Origin: Chloroflexota bacterium
Lineage (GTDB): Bacteria > Chloroflexota > Anaerolineae > Aggregatilineales > Aggregatilineaceae
NCBI GenBank assembly: GCA_012729765.1
Contig: JAAYCM010000115.1
Location: 62,001-126,000, forward strand
Length of the DNA: 64,000 bases
Direction of reading: 5' to 3'
Shown: in pieces, positions 1 to 9,163 of the stretch
Numbering within the stretch: position 1 is the stretch's first letter
How the letters are laid out: each line of letters opens with the position of its first letter
Notes under the pieces: generated by a model
What the model was told of the DNA's origin: nothing
What the model saw: only the letters and a program-made list of their open reading frames with translations
Databases searched by the model: none
Program-made: the position numbers and the translations under genes

Positions 1-514
1 TCAGGTCCTGGAGCGTCTCGAAGCGGACCTCGCCCAGGGCCATCAGCGCCAGCGTGACCAGCGCCGTCGTCTTGCCCATCCCGCAGATACCCAGCAGGGC
101 CACGTGCCGGTCGCCCGCGCCGAGATCGGCCAGGGCCAGCGTCTCGATGTTGTAGGGCGCGTAGCTCTGCGGCATATCGTGGAAGCGCGGCACCACGTCG
201 AATACGTCGCGGACCGTGACCTCGCTCGGATCGACATCCACCAGTGGGGGCGGGGGCGGGATGATGCGCGGCTCGATCAGCACGTCGGCCAGTGGAAACA
301 GGCTGCCGGCGAGGTGGTGGCGCTGGAGACTTTCGCTCAGATCGCGCGTGTAGCGGGCGCTGGCCGAGCGGCCCAGGTACTCGCGCGTGCCTTCGATCTG
401 CGAGCCGGTCGATTCTTGCAGCCGCGCCAGCCGCTCGCGCGAGCGCCACAGCACAAACGAGATACCGGCGACTGAGCCTGCACCGAGAAGAAATGAAAGC
501 GGATCAAAGCGCAT
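1..514 (-). CDS. Membrane-anchored P-loop NTPase, NACHT-like (5' part only, cut by window edge)
   Basis: This is the N-terminal 171 residues of a protein that continues past base 1. It opens with MRFDPLSFLLGAGSVAG, a hydrophobic segment at about residues 8-23 that should anchor it in the membrane. A proline-rich stretch (IIPPPPPLVDVD, about residues 85-96) follows, then a P-loop at about 141-149 (GICGMGKTT) that matches Walker A of NACHT/STAND or AAA-type NTPases. The start at 514 lies 11 bases after the stop of the zinc-ribbon gene, so the two are probably co-transcribed. Walker B and any effector or sensor domain lie outside the window, so the role (signalling, defence or other) cannot be decided. 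Confidence 0.7.
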   Translation of the reverse strand, partial: MRFDPLSFLLGAGSVAGISFVLWRSRERLARLQESTGSQIEGTREYLGRSASARYTRDLSESLQRHHLAGSLFPLADVLIEPRIIPPPPPLVDVDPSEVTVRDVFDVVPRFHDMPQSYAPYNIETLALADLGAGDRHVALLGICGMGKTTALVTLALMALGEVRFETLQDL

Positions 515-525
515 GGCGCTGCTCC

Positions 526-1227
526 CTAGTCTGCCACCAGAATACGCCCACAACTGGCGCACCGCACGATTTCCTGGCCCCGGCGCACACGCTGAACCAG
601 CATCGTCGTCTGGTCCACCCGGCAGCCGGAGCACATCTCACCTTGCAGCACCGCCACCGCGACGCCTTTCTTCTGCGCCCGCAGCGACGCATACAACTCT
701 TGCAGGTCGGGGCTGATCCGCTGCTCAACCGTTTCACGATCCTGCTTGAGCGCTCTGATCTCGCGCCTGAGCTGCTTCTGCTCCTCGCTCAGCGCGGTCT
801 GCTCCCCGGCCCGCTCGCTCTGAACCTGGCTCAGATGCGTGTTGGCGGCGCGCAGCGCGTCTTGCAGCTCTTCGACGTTGATCATCGTTTCCAGCAGACG
901 GTCCTCAAGCTGGGTGTGGCGGCGCTTCAGCTCGGCGATCTTCTCCTGGATGTCTTGCAGTTCTTTGGGGTTGCTGACCTTGCCGCTGTAGAGGCGGCTG
1001 GAAAGCTCGCCAGACTGCTCGCCCACCGACTGAATCTCAAGGTTGAGATCGGTCGCGTGTGCTTCCTGAGGGCGGAGCGTGTTCTGCAAGCTGGCGACCT
1101 GCGCCTCAGCCTCGCGCAGCACGCTGTCCTGTTCCAGCAGGGCGGTAATCTCGCGCACGCGGCTGCGCCGGGCGTCAAGCTCCAGATCGATGCGCTGAAG
1201 GCGGTAGAGGTCGCGAACGATGCTCAT
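526..1227 (-). CDS. Coiled-coil C4 zinc-ribbon protein (COG1579 / DUF164 family)
   Basis: The protein has 233 residues. About 1-180 is a long charged helix region with heptad-like spacing, expected to form an antiparallel coiled coil. The C-terminus is a zinc ribbon with two CxxC pairs (C199/C202 and C223/C226; CSGC and CASC). This layout is typical of COG1579 proteins, a widespread family whose function is only partly known and probably involves binding nucleic acid or protein. The start at 1227 gives the family N-terminus (MSIVRDLYRLQRIDLELD). The gene is first in a short minus-strand operon with the NTPase. The family call is firm; the function is not. Confidence 0.88.
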   Translation of the reverse strand: MSIVRDLYRLQRIDLELDARRSRVREITALLEQDSVLREAEAQVASLQNTLRPQEAHATDLNLEIQSVGEQSGELSSRLYSGKVSNPKELQDIQEKIAELKRRHTQLEDRLLETMINVEELQDALRAANTHLSQVQSERAGEQTALSEEQKQLRREIRALKQDRETVEQRISPDLQELYASLRAQKKGVAVAVLQGEMCSGCRVDQTTMLVQRVRRGQEIVRCASCGRILVAD

Positions 1228-1313
1228 GGCTCCTCGCTGGCTGGCAGATCGCTCAAGTCGATGTACAATGAGCGTAGAGTTAATGTTGGGCCGGGCATAA
1301 ATTGATAAAAAGC

Positions 1314-1343
1314 ATTATACTACACGCCAGAATCGCACGGCAA
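1314..1343 (-). promoter_or_regulatory. Candidate sigma-70-type promoter for the zinc-ribbon gene
   Basis: On the minus strand a TTGCCG hexamer (1343-1338) is followed after 18 bases by a perfect TATAAT (1319-1314), about 87 bases before the start codon at 1227. The site lies in the 171-base divergent gap between the zinc-ribbon gene and the first membrane-protein gene. Seen by eye only. Confidence 0.4.
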
Positions 1344-1398
1344 ACGACTGGTTGGCTTTGGGTGGCTGCAATTTGCCTTCCAACCCGCGAGGTTCTCT

Positions 1399-3066
1399 AT
1401 GCAAACACTGCGTACGGTCGACATTTCAGCCGCCGAGTGGCGCTGGGTGATCATCCTCAGCGGGCTGCTCGTTACCCTGACACTTGTGCCGTATGCCTGG
1501 GCACTGGCCAGCAATGATGCGAATGCCGAGTGGCGGTTTATGGGGATGCTGTCCAACCCGCAGGACGGCGCGACTTACCTCTCGAAAATCGAGCAGGGGC
1601 GGCAAGGCGCGTGGTTGTTTGAGCTGCGCCATACACCCGAAGCGCACGATGGCGCAGGGTTCCATACCTTTTACCTGTTCCTGGGCCATGCCGCACGCAT
1701 CCTGAGCATCTCCAATATTTTGATCTATCACCTGGTGCGGGTGGCGTCCAGCCTGTTCATGTTCATCTCACTCTACCAGTTTGGGGCCACAGTCTGGGTG
1801 CGGCTGCGTCCCCGGCGGCTCTTTTTTGTGCTGATCGCGGTTGGCTCCGGGCTGGGCTGGCTGCTGCTGCTGATCGATGCCGACTCGCTGGCAATCGACC
1901 TCACCATACCGGAAGCCTTCCCATTCTACGCCAGCTATACCAACCCCCATTTTCCGCTCAGCATCGCGGCGCTAGCCCTGATTGCATCGGTCTACCTGAT
2001 CGTCTTTCGACGCGGCTATTCGGCTGAACCGAGCGTGGATAACGGCGGGCTGGGGGTGATGCTGCTCTCGATCCTGCTGGCGCTGATCCAACCCCCCGCG
2101 CTGCTGCCGCTGGGCGGCGCGCTGGTCATGTACCTGCTGGTGCGCTACTACCTGACACGCGAATTCCCGGTGCACGAGCTGCGCTGGGCGTCGATGTTGT
2201 GGCTGCCGGCGATCCCCTTTGCGGTCTACTACCTGGCCGTCTTCCGCTTCAATGACGTGATGGCGGGCTTCAACGAGCAGAACATCACACCCTCGCCCGC
2301 GCCCCACCTGTACCTGTTCGGCTATGGTCTGCTGCTGGTCGTGGCGCTGCCGGGCCTGATCCGCGCGGTGCGGCGTTTCGAGCGTGACGGTGACCAGTTG
2401 ATGCTGCTGTGGTTCATTGTGAACGTGATCGGGCTGTATATGCCATTCAACTTGCAGCGGCGGCTGGCGATCGGGCTGAGCATTCCGCTGGTCTATTTCG
2501 CGGTGCGCGCGCTCGAAGACTACTGGTTCTACAAAGTGCCACGCCGCTGGCGTCAGGCCGCGCTGATGCTGTTGATCGTGTTCATCCTGCCCACCAATAT
2601 CCTGGTGCTGGGGATTCCGCTGGTGGGCGTCGTGGGCGACCCCGACAGCGGCCTGGAAGCGGGCCTGCTGCTCGAATCCGACTATTGGGACAGCATCCAA
2701 TGGCTGGACGCGCAGCCCGACAAGGACCAGGTCGTGCTGGCGTCGCCGAACGTCAGCCTGTGGATTCCGGCCTATACCAATCAGGTTGTGGTCTACGGCC
2801 ACCGCTTCGAGACGGTGCCCAACGACGAGCGCGAGGAGCAGGTCGAGGCGTGGTATCGCGGGCAGGACTGCGAGACGCTGTTGAGCGACACCCTGCCGTT
2901 CGACGTGCGCTATATCCTGGTCGGGCCGCAGGAGCGCGCGCTGGCGACGGACGAGGACGAGGACATCGTCTATCCCGATGCCGGCCAGTGCACCGCGAAT
3001 CTGCCCGAAGACCGTATCGCGCAGGAAGTGACACACGGCGATGTCACGATTTACGTTCTGGACTGA
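1399..3066 (+). CDS. Polytopic membrane protein, paralogue A of an interleaved pair
   Basis: The protein has 555 residues with about 10-12 hydrophobic segments from residue 16 to about 410 and a soluble C-terminal domain of about 140 residues. The architecture resembles GT-C-type glycosyltransferases or the membrane proteins that accompany them, but I see no certain catalytic motif. It is clearly homologous to the gene at 5139-6779: both carry GLGWLL, a QN..PSP.P..Y.FGY segment and a (F/I)N.QRRL motif before a late membrane helix. GAGG lies 7 bases before ATG 1399. The next gene starts 26 bases before this one ends, so translation is probably coupled. A role in cell-surface glycan assembly is inferred from the neighbours. 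Confidence 0.85.
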   Translation: MQTLRTVDISAAEWRWVIILSGLLVTLTLVPYAWALASNDANAEWRFMGMLSNPQDGATYLSKIEQGRQGAWLFELRHTPEAHDGAGFHTFYLFLGHAARILSISNILIYHLVRVASSLFMFISLYQFGATVWVRLRPRRLFFVLIAVGSGLGWLLLLIDADSLAIDLTIPEAFPFYASYTNPHFPLSIAALALIASVYLIVFRRGYSAEPSVDNGGLGVMLLSILLALIQPPALLPLGGALVMYLLVRYYLTREFPVHELRWASMLWLPAIPFAVYYLAVFRFNDVMAGFNEQNITPSPAPHLYLFGYGLLLVVALPGLIRAVRRFERDGDQLMLLWFIVNVIGLYMPFNLQRRLAIGLSIPLVYFAVRALEDYWFYKVPRRWRQAALMLLIVFILPTNILVLGIPLVGVVGDPDSGLEAGLLLESDYWDSIQWLDAQPDKDQVVLASPNVSLWIPAYTNQVVVYGHRFETVPNDEREEQVEAWYRGQDCETLLSDTLPFDVRYILVGPQERALATDEDEDIVYPDAGQCTANLPEDRIAQEVTHGDVTIYVLD

Positions 3067-5146
3067 GCGTCCGGCGCGACAGTCCGGCGTTTTCCTGCTG
3101 CTGCTGGCCGTCATCCTGGCGGCGTTTTTATGGTCGGTTGGGCTGGATGCGCACAGTCTGCCGTTCCCGCCCGAAGCCGAGTTCTCCGACGCCGTGATCA
3201 GCCATTGGCCAAACGCACTGTTTCTGCGCCGCTCGGTGCTGGACGATCACGCGCTGCCGCTGTGGCGTCCCCTGCTGATGAGCGGCCAGCCCTTCGCCGC
3301 CAACCCACTCAATAAAGTATGGTATCCGCCGCAGTGGCTCGTGCTGCTGGTACCTCCCACGCTGCACCTCAACCTGCTGCTGGGGCTGCATCTGCTGCTG
3401 GCCGGGGCGGGAGCCTGGACCTGGGCGCGCGCGACCGAGCTGGGACCGTTCGCGGCGGCGCTGGCGGGCTTCGGTTACGCGCTGGCCCCGCGTGTGATCG
3501 CGGCGGCGGGGGCGGGACATCTCGACCTGGTGTATGCGGCGGCGTGGGTGCCTTGGCTGCTGTGGGCGATCCAATGCGCCGTGCGGCCCGATCCGGCGCG
3601 TTATGCGGCCCCGGCGCTGGCGCTGTTCGCTGCGCTGCTGTTTCTAGCGGATGTGCGCCTGAGCGCCTACGCTTACGTGACCGGGGCGGCCTATGGCGTG
3701 TGGCTGTGGGGCCGGGGTGCGGCGCTGCGGACGCGGGCCGGGCTGCGCCGGGTGGGGCGCACCGTGATCGTGGCGGGGCTGTTGACCGCCGGGCTGACCG
3801 CGATCCAGTGGGTGCCGCTGCTGCTGCTAACGCCCGATCTCTCGCGCCGCGCGATCACGCCCGACGAGGCGGCACTGCACAGCCTGAAGTGGGGACAGTG
3901 GATCGGGCTGCTGATCGGCGATCACGGCGGCGGGTGGGAGACGCTGGTCTATACCGGGGTGAGCGCGCTGCTGCTGGCGATCCTGGCGCTGGTGCTGCGC
4001 CCGCGCGCGCTGGCGTTTTGGGGCACGGCGCTGATCGTCCTGGCGCTGTATGCGCTGGGCGATCAGTTCATTCTGTGGCCGCTGCTGACCAAAATCTTTC
4101 CGCCGCTGCTGTGGTGGCGTGTGCCGCCGCGCGCGTGGCTGATCGCCGCGCTGATCGTGCCCTATCTCGCGGCGTGGGGCGCCCAGATCGTGGCCGAACA
4201 CCCCCCCGACAGCCGCCGCGTGCGCCTGGGGTTGGTCGCGCTGTTGGGCGGCGGGCTGATGTGCGCGATCACCAGCGGGGTGATGCTCGTCCCGCCGCTG
4301 GAATTGAGCGCCGCCCTGGGGATTCTCGCGCTGCCGGCGGTGGTGCTGGCTGTGCTGCTGGCTGTGGCGGGACGGCTGCGCGGCACGGCGCTGATCGCGC
4401 TGCTGGGCGTGATTGTGCTGGCCGATGTGCTGTGGATCGACCGCACGCTGATCGAGGGGCGCGATCGCGCGGAATGGCTCGACCCGTACCAACCTCTGGC
4501 GGAATATCTGCGCGAGCAGGGCGCGACGCGCGTCTACTCGCCCGGCTACAGCCTCCCGCAGCAGGCCGCCGCCTATTGGGATGTGCCGCAGTTCGGCGGC
4601 GTCGATCCGTTCCAGCTTGACGCTTATCAGGCCGCCGCCGAGGACGCGACCGGCGTCAGGGCGCACGGCTACAGCGTCACGCTCCCGGCCTTCGAGGCGA
4701 GCGAGGACGGGGAAGACATGGAAATCGATCTGGCGACGGTCAACCGGGGCGCGCCAATCGACGCGCGGCGGCTGGGCGCGTGGCTGGTGACGCATGTCGT
4801 CGCGGCCTTCCCGATTGAGGCCGAGGGCCTGACCCTGGAGCGGCGGCTGGACGGTCTGTATATCTACCGCAACACCTTTGCGCCAGATGTCGCGCTGGCA
4901 TGGGATGGTCCGAACCGGGTCACGATCCGCGCCAACACGCCCTACGGCGGCGTGCTGTACGCGGTCGCCAACGGGCGCTGGCAGGACCCCGGCGATCAGT
5001 TGCCCGGCCTGCCCGGCCTGGTGCGCGAGTCGGATGACGCCTGGACGCTGACCTACCGCCGGTCCGAGGTGTGGCTGGGTCTGGGCCTCGGGGCGGGACT
5101 GATCGCGCTGGCGGCGGCGCTCGGGTGGGTGCTGCGCCATGCCTGA
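3041..5146 (+). CDS. YfhO-like polytopic membrane protein, paralogue B of an interleaved pair
   Basis: The protein has 701 residues. An N-terminal membrane helix is followed by a periplasmic-type loop (about 35-90) with a LPLWRPLLMSGQPFAANPL-like segment, many membrane helices to about residue 465, a large soluble region, and a final helix just before the C-terminus. This layout, and the loop motif of a site with gold-standard wording such as W.P....G.P..AN....YPP.W, match the YfhO family (PF09586), proposed to act in cell-wall or lipid-linked glycan glycosylation. It is a diverged paralogue of 6772-9129. It overlaps its neighbours by 26 and 8 bases, so it sits inside a tightly coupled operon. 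The start at 3041 is the likely one but lies within the upstream gene. Confidence 0.82.
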   Translation: MSRFTFWTERPARQSGVFLLLLAVILAAFLWSVGLDAHSLPFPPEAEFSDAVISHWPNALFLRRSVLDDHALPLWRPLLMSGQPFAANPLNKVWYPPQWLVLLVPPTLHLNLLLGLHLLLAGAGAWTWARATELGPFAAALAGFGYALAPRVIAAAGAGHLDLVYAAAWVPWLLWAIQCAVRPDPARYAAPALALFAALLFLADVRLSAYAYVTGAAYGVWLWGRGAALRTRAGLRRVGRTVIVAGLLTAGLTAIQWVPLLLLTPDLSRRAITPDEAALHSLKWGQWIGLLIGDHGGGWETLVYTGVSALLLAILALVLRPRALAFWGTALIVLALYALGDQFILWPLLTKIFPPLLWWRVPPRAWLIAALIVPYLAAWGAQIVAEHPPDSRRVRLGLVALLGGGLMCAITSGVMLVPPLELSAALGILALPAVVLAVLLAVAGRLRGTALIALLGVIVLADVLWIDRTLIEGRDRAEWLDPYQPLAEYLREQGATRVYSPGYSLPQQAAAYWDVPQFGGVDPFQLDAYQAAAEDATGVRAHGYSVTLPAFEASEDGEDMEIDLATVNRGAPIDARRLGAWLVTHVVAAFPIEAEGLTLERRLDGLYIYRNTFAPDVALAWDGPNRVTIRANTPYGGVLYAVANGRWQDPGDQLPGLPGLVRESDDAWTLTYRRSEVWLGLGLGAGLIALAAALGWVLRHA

Positions 5147-6779
5147 GCGGGGACACGTCCTGGCGTCCGAGTGGCGGCGCGTGGGCCTGTTCGCGCTGGC
5201 CGTGATGCTGCTGACGAGCGCGCCCTATTTTGTGGGCGGGCTGGCGGCGGGCGATGGCTGGACGTATGGTGGGTTCCTGTTCGGCGCGGATGACGGCTAC
5301 AGCTACCTGGCCAAGATGCGCCTGGGCGCGCGCGGCGATTGGCTGTTCACGGTGCGCTACACGTCCGAGCCGCACGAGGGCGCGCTGCTGTTCCTGCCCT
5401 ATATCCTGCTCGGCAAGCTGGCCGGGCTGGCCGTGCCGCCGGATGATCCGGGCCTGTTCGCGGCACTGGTGATCGTGTTTCACGCGGCGCGGATCGTGTT
5501 TGGCCTGCTGCTGATCCCGGTCAGCTACCGTTTCGTGGCGGAATTTCTGCGCGCGCCCGGTTTGCGCTTCCTGGCGCTGGTGCTGATCACGCTCGGCGGC
5601 GGGCTGGGCTGGCTGCTGAGCCTGGCCGGGCTAGGCGATCTGTTCGGCTCACTGCCGGTCGATTTTTACGTGCCGGAAGGCTACAGCTTCCTGATCCTGT
5701 ACGGGCTGCCGCACCTGGCGCTGGCACGCGCGGCGCTGCTGGGTGGGCTGCTGCTGCTGTTTCGCGCGCTGGGGCGCCCCGACACGCCGCGCGCGTGGCT
5801 ACCCTGGAGCGTGCTCGCGGGATTGGCGTGGGGCGTGATGGGCCTGTCGGTGCCGTTCTATATTGCCGTCGTGTACGCCGTGCTGGGGGCGTGGGGGCTG
5901 GCGCTGTGGCGGCGCGAGCGGCGGTTCCCCTGGCGGCTGTTCTGGCGGGCGGTGATCGCGGCGCTGGTCGTGCTGCCCGTGCTGGCCTATACTGGCACCG
6001 TGTTCCTGTCGAATGACGTGCTGGGGCGCTGGTCGGGCCAGAACCAGCTCCCGTCGCCGCACCCGCTGCACTACATTTTCGGGTATAGTGTGCTGGCGAT
6101 CCCGGCGGTGGCGGCACTGCGTTGGGCGTGGCGCAAAGGCACGGGCGAGGATGCGCCCTATCTGCTGCTGGCGGCCTGGATCGTGATCGTGCCGGTGCTG
6201 GTCTATCTGCCGATCAACGTGCAGCGCCGCCTGAGCGAGGGCGTGATCGTGCCGCTGGTCGTGCTGGCGGTGGCCGGGCTGCGCCTGCTGATCTCGCACC
6301 GGCAGCAGTGGCGGCGCGCGCGGACGCTGGTGCTGCTGCTGGCGCTGCCGACCGCGATCCTGCTCTGGCTGGGCGGGCTGGTGAGCGCACTCCAGCCGGA
6401 TCGCCCGCTCTTTCGCCCGGATGCTGAGCTGCAGGCGCTCGACACGCTGGACGTGCTCGCGCCGCCGGATGCGGTCGTGCTCAGCGTGAAGGAAACCGGC
6501 AGCGTGATCCCGGCGCGCACGGACCTGATCGCCTATGTCGGGCACGGGCCGGAAACGCTCGACAGCGAGGCGAAGGAGCAGCAGGCGGCGCGCTTTTATG
6601 CCGGGGCGCTGGACGATGCGGCCCGTTGGGCGCTGCTGGCGCAGGTCGATTATGTATTCTATGGGCCGCTGGAGCGCGAAGCCGATCCCGCGCCGGGGTG
6701 GGATGCCGGGCTGCGCCTGCTGGAACCGTTCGATCCATCCGATCCCTATCGAGTCTACGAGGTGCTGAGGCGTGACTAG
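5139..6779 (+). CDS. Polytopic membrane protein, paralogue A' of the interleaved pair
   Basis: The protein has 546 residues with about ten membrane segments and a C-terminal soluble domain (about 415-546). It is homologous to 1399-3066: the shared features are GLGWLL at about residue 150, QNQLPSPHPLHYIFGY against QNITPSPAPHLYLFGY, and INVQRRL against FNLQRRL. ATG 5139 overlaps the upstream stop (ATGCCTGA), and its own stop overlaps the GTG of the next gene. A role in building or transferring a surface glycan is inferred from the operon. A GT-C-like fold is plausible, but no catalytic motif was confirmed. Confidence 0.84.
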   Translation: MPERGHVLASEWRRVGLFALAVMLLTSAPYFVGGLAAGDGWTYGGFLFGADDGYSYLAKMRLGARGDWLFTVRYTSEPHEGALLFLPYILLGKLAGLAVPPDDPGLFAALVIVFHAARIVFGLLLIPVSYRFVAEFLRAPGLRFLALVLITLGGGLGWLLSLAGLGDLFGSLPVDFYVPEGYSFLILYGLPHLALARAALLGGLLLLFRALGRPDTPRAWLPWSVLAGLAWGVMGLSVPFYIAVVYAVLGAWGLALWRRERRFPWRLFWRAVIAALVVLPVLAYTGTVFLSNDVLGRWSGQNQLPSPHPLHYIFGYSVLAIPAVAALRWAWRKGTGEDAPYLLLAAWIVIVPVLVYLPINVQRRLSEGVIVPLVVLAVAGLRLLISHRQQWRRARTLVLLLALPTAILLWLGGLVSALQPDRPLFRPDAELQALDTLDVLAPPDAVVLSVKETGSVIPARTDLIAYVGHGPETLDSEAKEQQAARFYAGALDDAARWALLAQVDYVFYGPLEREADPAPGWDAGLRLLEPFDPSDPYRVYEVLRRD

Positions 6780-9129
6780 GCGCGATATCCCCGCCTGGCT
6801 GCCGCTGGTGCTGGTGGCGCTGGCGCTGTTTGCGCTGTTCCACCGGCTGCTCAGCGGCCATACCCTGTTTTGGGGCCTGCCGTCGCTCCAGTTCTATCCC
6901 TGGCGGCACTATGCGTTCCAACTACTGAGCGATGGGCGGCTGCCCGGCTGGAATCCCTATATCGGGGCGGGCGCGCCGCTGCTGGCGAACTATCAGACCG
7001 CCGTTTTCTACCCGCCCAACTGGTTGTTCCTGGTGCTGCCCGATCCGCAAGCGATGAACCTGATCGCGCTGGTGCACGTTCTGTGGGCCGGGCTGGGGAT
7101 GTGGCTCTTCACCGGGGCGCTGGGGCAGACCACCTTCGGGCGCGGCATGAGCACGCTGGCCTATGCGCTGTCGGGCTACCTGCTGGGGCGCTTCGGCTCG
7201 TTCCCGACCGCCGACGCAGCGGCCTGGATTCCTTGGGTGTTCTGGCTGGTGCACCGCCTGCTGACGCTGCGCCGCTGGCACGAGATCGGCTGGCTGGCGC
7301 TGATCGTCGCCATGCAACTGCTGGCCGGACACGCTCAGACGACGTGGTACTGTCTGGTGGGGGTGGGGCTGTACGTGGTCTGGCAGAGCGTGTGGGGTGC
7401 GCGAACCGCTCCGCGCCGCCGTCGGGTCTATGCCGTGCTGCTGATCTGCGCCGGGATGCTGCTGGGGCTAGCGATGGCAGCGGTCCAGTTGGTGCCGACC
7501 GCCGAATACTTCCGCGAGTCGTTCCGCGCGGGCGGCATGGATTACGAGTTTGCGACCAACCTGTCCTATTCCCCCCTGCGGCTGATCACGCTCTTCAGCC
7601 CCAACTTTTACGGCACGCCCGCCGATGGCTCGTATATCACCAAAGGCATCTACTTCGAGGACGCAGCCTATATCGGCTTTATCCCAATCGTGTCGGCGCT
7701 GGCGGCGATCGTCGGCTGGTTCCGGCGGCGGCGCTTTATCGCGCATTACCCGATCTTTGCGACGGTGCCGTTCTGGGCGCTGCTGGCGCTGGGCGCGCTG
7801 ATCATCGCCACCGGGCGCTATCTGCCGATCTTTCGCCTGCTCTACGACTACGTGCCCACCTTCGGCTTCTTCCGCGAGCCGGTGCGCTGGCTGATCCTGA
7901 CCGTGTTCGGGCTGTCGGTGCTGGCCGGGATCGGCACGCAGCACTGGGGGCGCGGCAAATGGATCGTGTTCTGGTCACGGCTGGCGGCGGCGGGCGGCGG
8001 CGCGGCGGTCGTCGTGGCGCTGCTGGCACAGACGTTCATGCAGCCTCAGAACGCGGAGAACCTGCAAGTGCTGACGCGCGGGCTGATCGTGCTCGGCTGC
8101 TGGGTTGTGGCGGCAGCGCTGTTCACGCTCACGCAGCCGCAGGGCGAAACGCCGCGCGCGACCGTGCTGTGGCGGACCGCCGTGCTGGTCTTCGTCGCCA
8201 TCGATCTGACCTGGGCCGCCAGCGGGCTGAATCCGACCATCCCGACCAATTTTTACCGCGATTTCGGCGTGCAGCGGCCCGAAGGGCGCGTCTATTGGTT
8301 TGTCGACTATGAGGACGAGGTCAAGTTCGAGCGCTTCTTCGTGCTGTCCGATTACCGGCTGGCGCGCGACCAGTGGCCGGACGTGCGCGGGTCGCTGCTG
8401 CCCAACCTGAACATGCTCGACCGTGTGCCGCTGCTCAATAACTTCGATCCGCTCGTGCCCCGCCACCACCGCGAATATATCGATCTGATCGAGGAACTGG
8501 GGCCAGACGCCGGGCCGCTGCTGCGGGCGGCGGGCGTGTCGCAGGTCTACGGCGAGACGCGCCCCGCTGGCTGGCCGGGTGAGGCCCCGATCTTCGTCGC
8601 GCCGCAGGAGACGCCGCGCGCCTGGCTGGTGACGGACGCGCGCTGGCTTGAATCGAATGACGCCGTGCAGGGCGCGCTGCGCGATCCCGCCTGGGACCCG
8701 GCGCAAACCGTGATCCTGGCCGGGGAGCCGCCGGACGATCAACCCCTGCCAGATGGCGGGCCGGTGGGCAGCCTGACCGTGCTGGAGCAGCGCCCCAACC
8801 AGCTTCGCTACCGCGTCGAGACGGAGTCGGCGGCCTATCTCGTGCTCAGCCATTCCTGGTATCCTGGCTGGCGCGCGACGATCGATGGCCGCCCGGCGGA
8901 GCTGGTGCGCGCCAATCTCGCCTTCCAGGCTGTGATCATCCCGCCGGGTGGGGGCGATGTGACGCTGCGCTATCACCTGACCGGGTGGCAGACCGGGGCC
9001 GCGATCAGCATCCTGGCGCTGCTGCTGGTGTTTGGCGTGGTGGCGCTCGGCAGCCTGCTTGCGGCGCGCGAGCCGGGATCGCCGGAGTCCCCGCGCCCGG
9101 TTCGACGCGGGCCGGACGCATCGCTATAA
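6772..9129 (+). CDS. YfhO-family membrane protein, paralogue B' of the interleaved pair
   Basis: The protein has 785 residues and is a clearer YfhO family (PF09586) member than its paralogue. The N-terminal helix is followed by a loop with LPGWNPYIGAGAPLLANYQ and YPPNWLF. About 11 membrane helices, a soluble domain (about 500-740) with a SHSWYPGWRATIDG motif typical of YfhO C-termini, and a final membrane helix follow. YfhO proteins are linked to glycosylation of lipoteichoic acid or other surface polymers in Gram-positives. The role in this lineage is not established. The start is GTG 6772, overlapping the upstream stop by 8 bases. It is the last of the four interleaved genes. Confidence 0.88.
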   Translation: MTRRDIPAWLPLVLVALALFALFHRLLSGHTLFWGLPSLQFYPWRHYAFQLLSDGRLPGWNPYIGAGAPLLANYQTAVFYPPNWLFLVLPDPQAMNLIALVHVLWAGLGMWLFTGALGQTTFGRGMSTLAYALSGYLLGRFGSFPTADAAAWIPWVFWLVHRLLTLRRWHEIGWLALIVAMQLLAGHAQTTWYCLVGVGLYVVWQSVWGARTAPRRRRVYAVLLICAGMLLGLAMAAVQLVPTAEYFRESFRAGGMDYEFATNLSYSPLRLITLFSPNFYGTPADGSYITKGIYFEDAAYIGFIPIVSALAAIVGWFRRRRFIAHYPIFATVPFWALLALGALIIATGRYLPIFRLLYDYVPTFGFFREPVRWLILTVFGLSVLAGIGTQHWGRGKWIVFWSRLAAAGGGAAVVVALLAQTFMQPQNAENLQVLTRGLIVLGCWVVAAALFTLTQPQGETPRATVLWRTAVLVFVAIDLTWAASGLNPTIPTNFYRDFGVQRPEGRVYWFVDYEDEVKFERFFVLSDYRLARDQWPDVRGSLLPNLNMLDRVPLLNNFDPLVPRHHREYIDLIEELGPDAGPLLRAAGVSQVYGETRPAGWPGEAPIFVAPQETPRAWLVTDARWLESNDAVQGALRDPAWDPAQTVILAGEPPDDQPLPDGGPVGSLTVLEQRPNQLRYRVETESAAYLVLSHSWYPGWRATIDGRPAELVRANLAFQAVIIPPGGGDVTLRYHLTGWQTGAAISILALLLVFGVVALGSLLAAREPGSPESPRPVRRGPDASL

Positions 9130-9130
9130 T
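9101..9130 (+). promoter_or_regulatory. Candidate internal promoter before the glycosyltransferase
   Basis: TTCGAC (9101-9106) and a perfect TATAAT (9125-9130) are separated by 18 bases and overlap the last codons of the YfhO-like gene, 34 bases before the glycosyltransferase start. The -10 box is consensus and the -35 box is weak. Confidence 0.35.
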
Positions 9131-9163
9131 CCTCGCCCGGTGAGGATAACCGGGAATTGCCCT

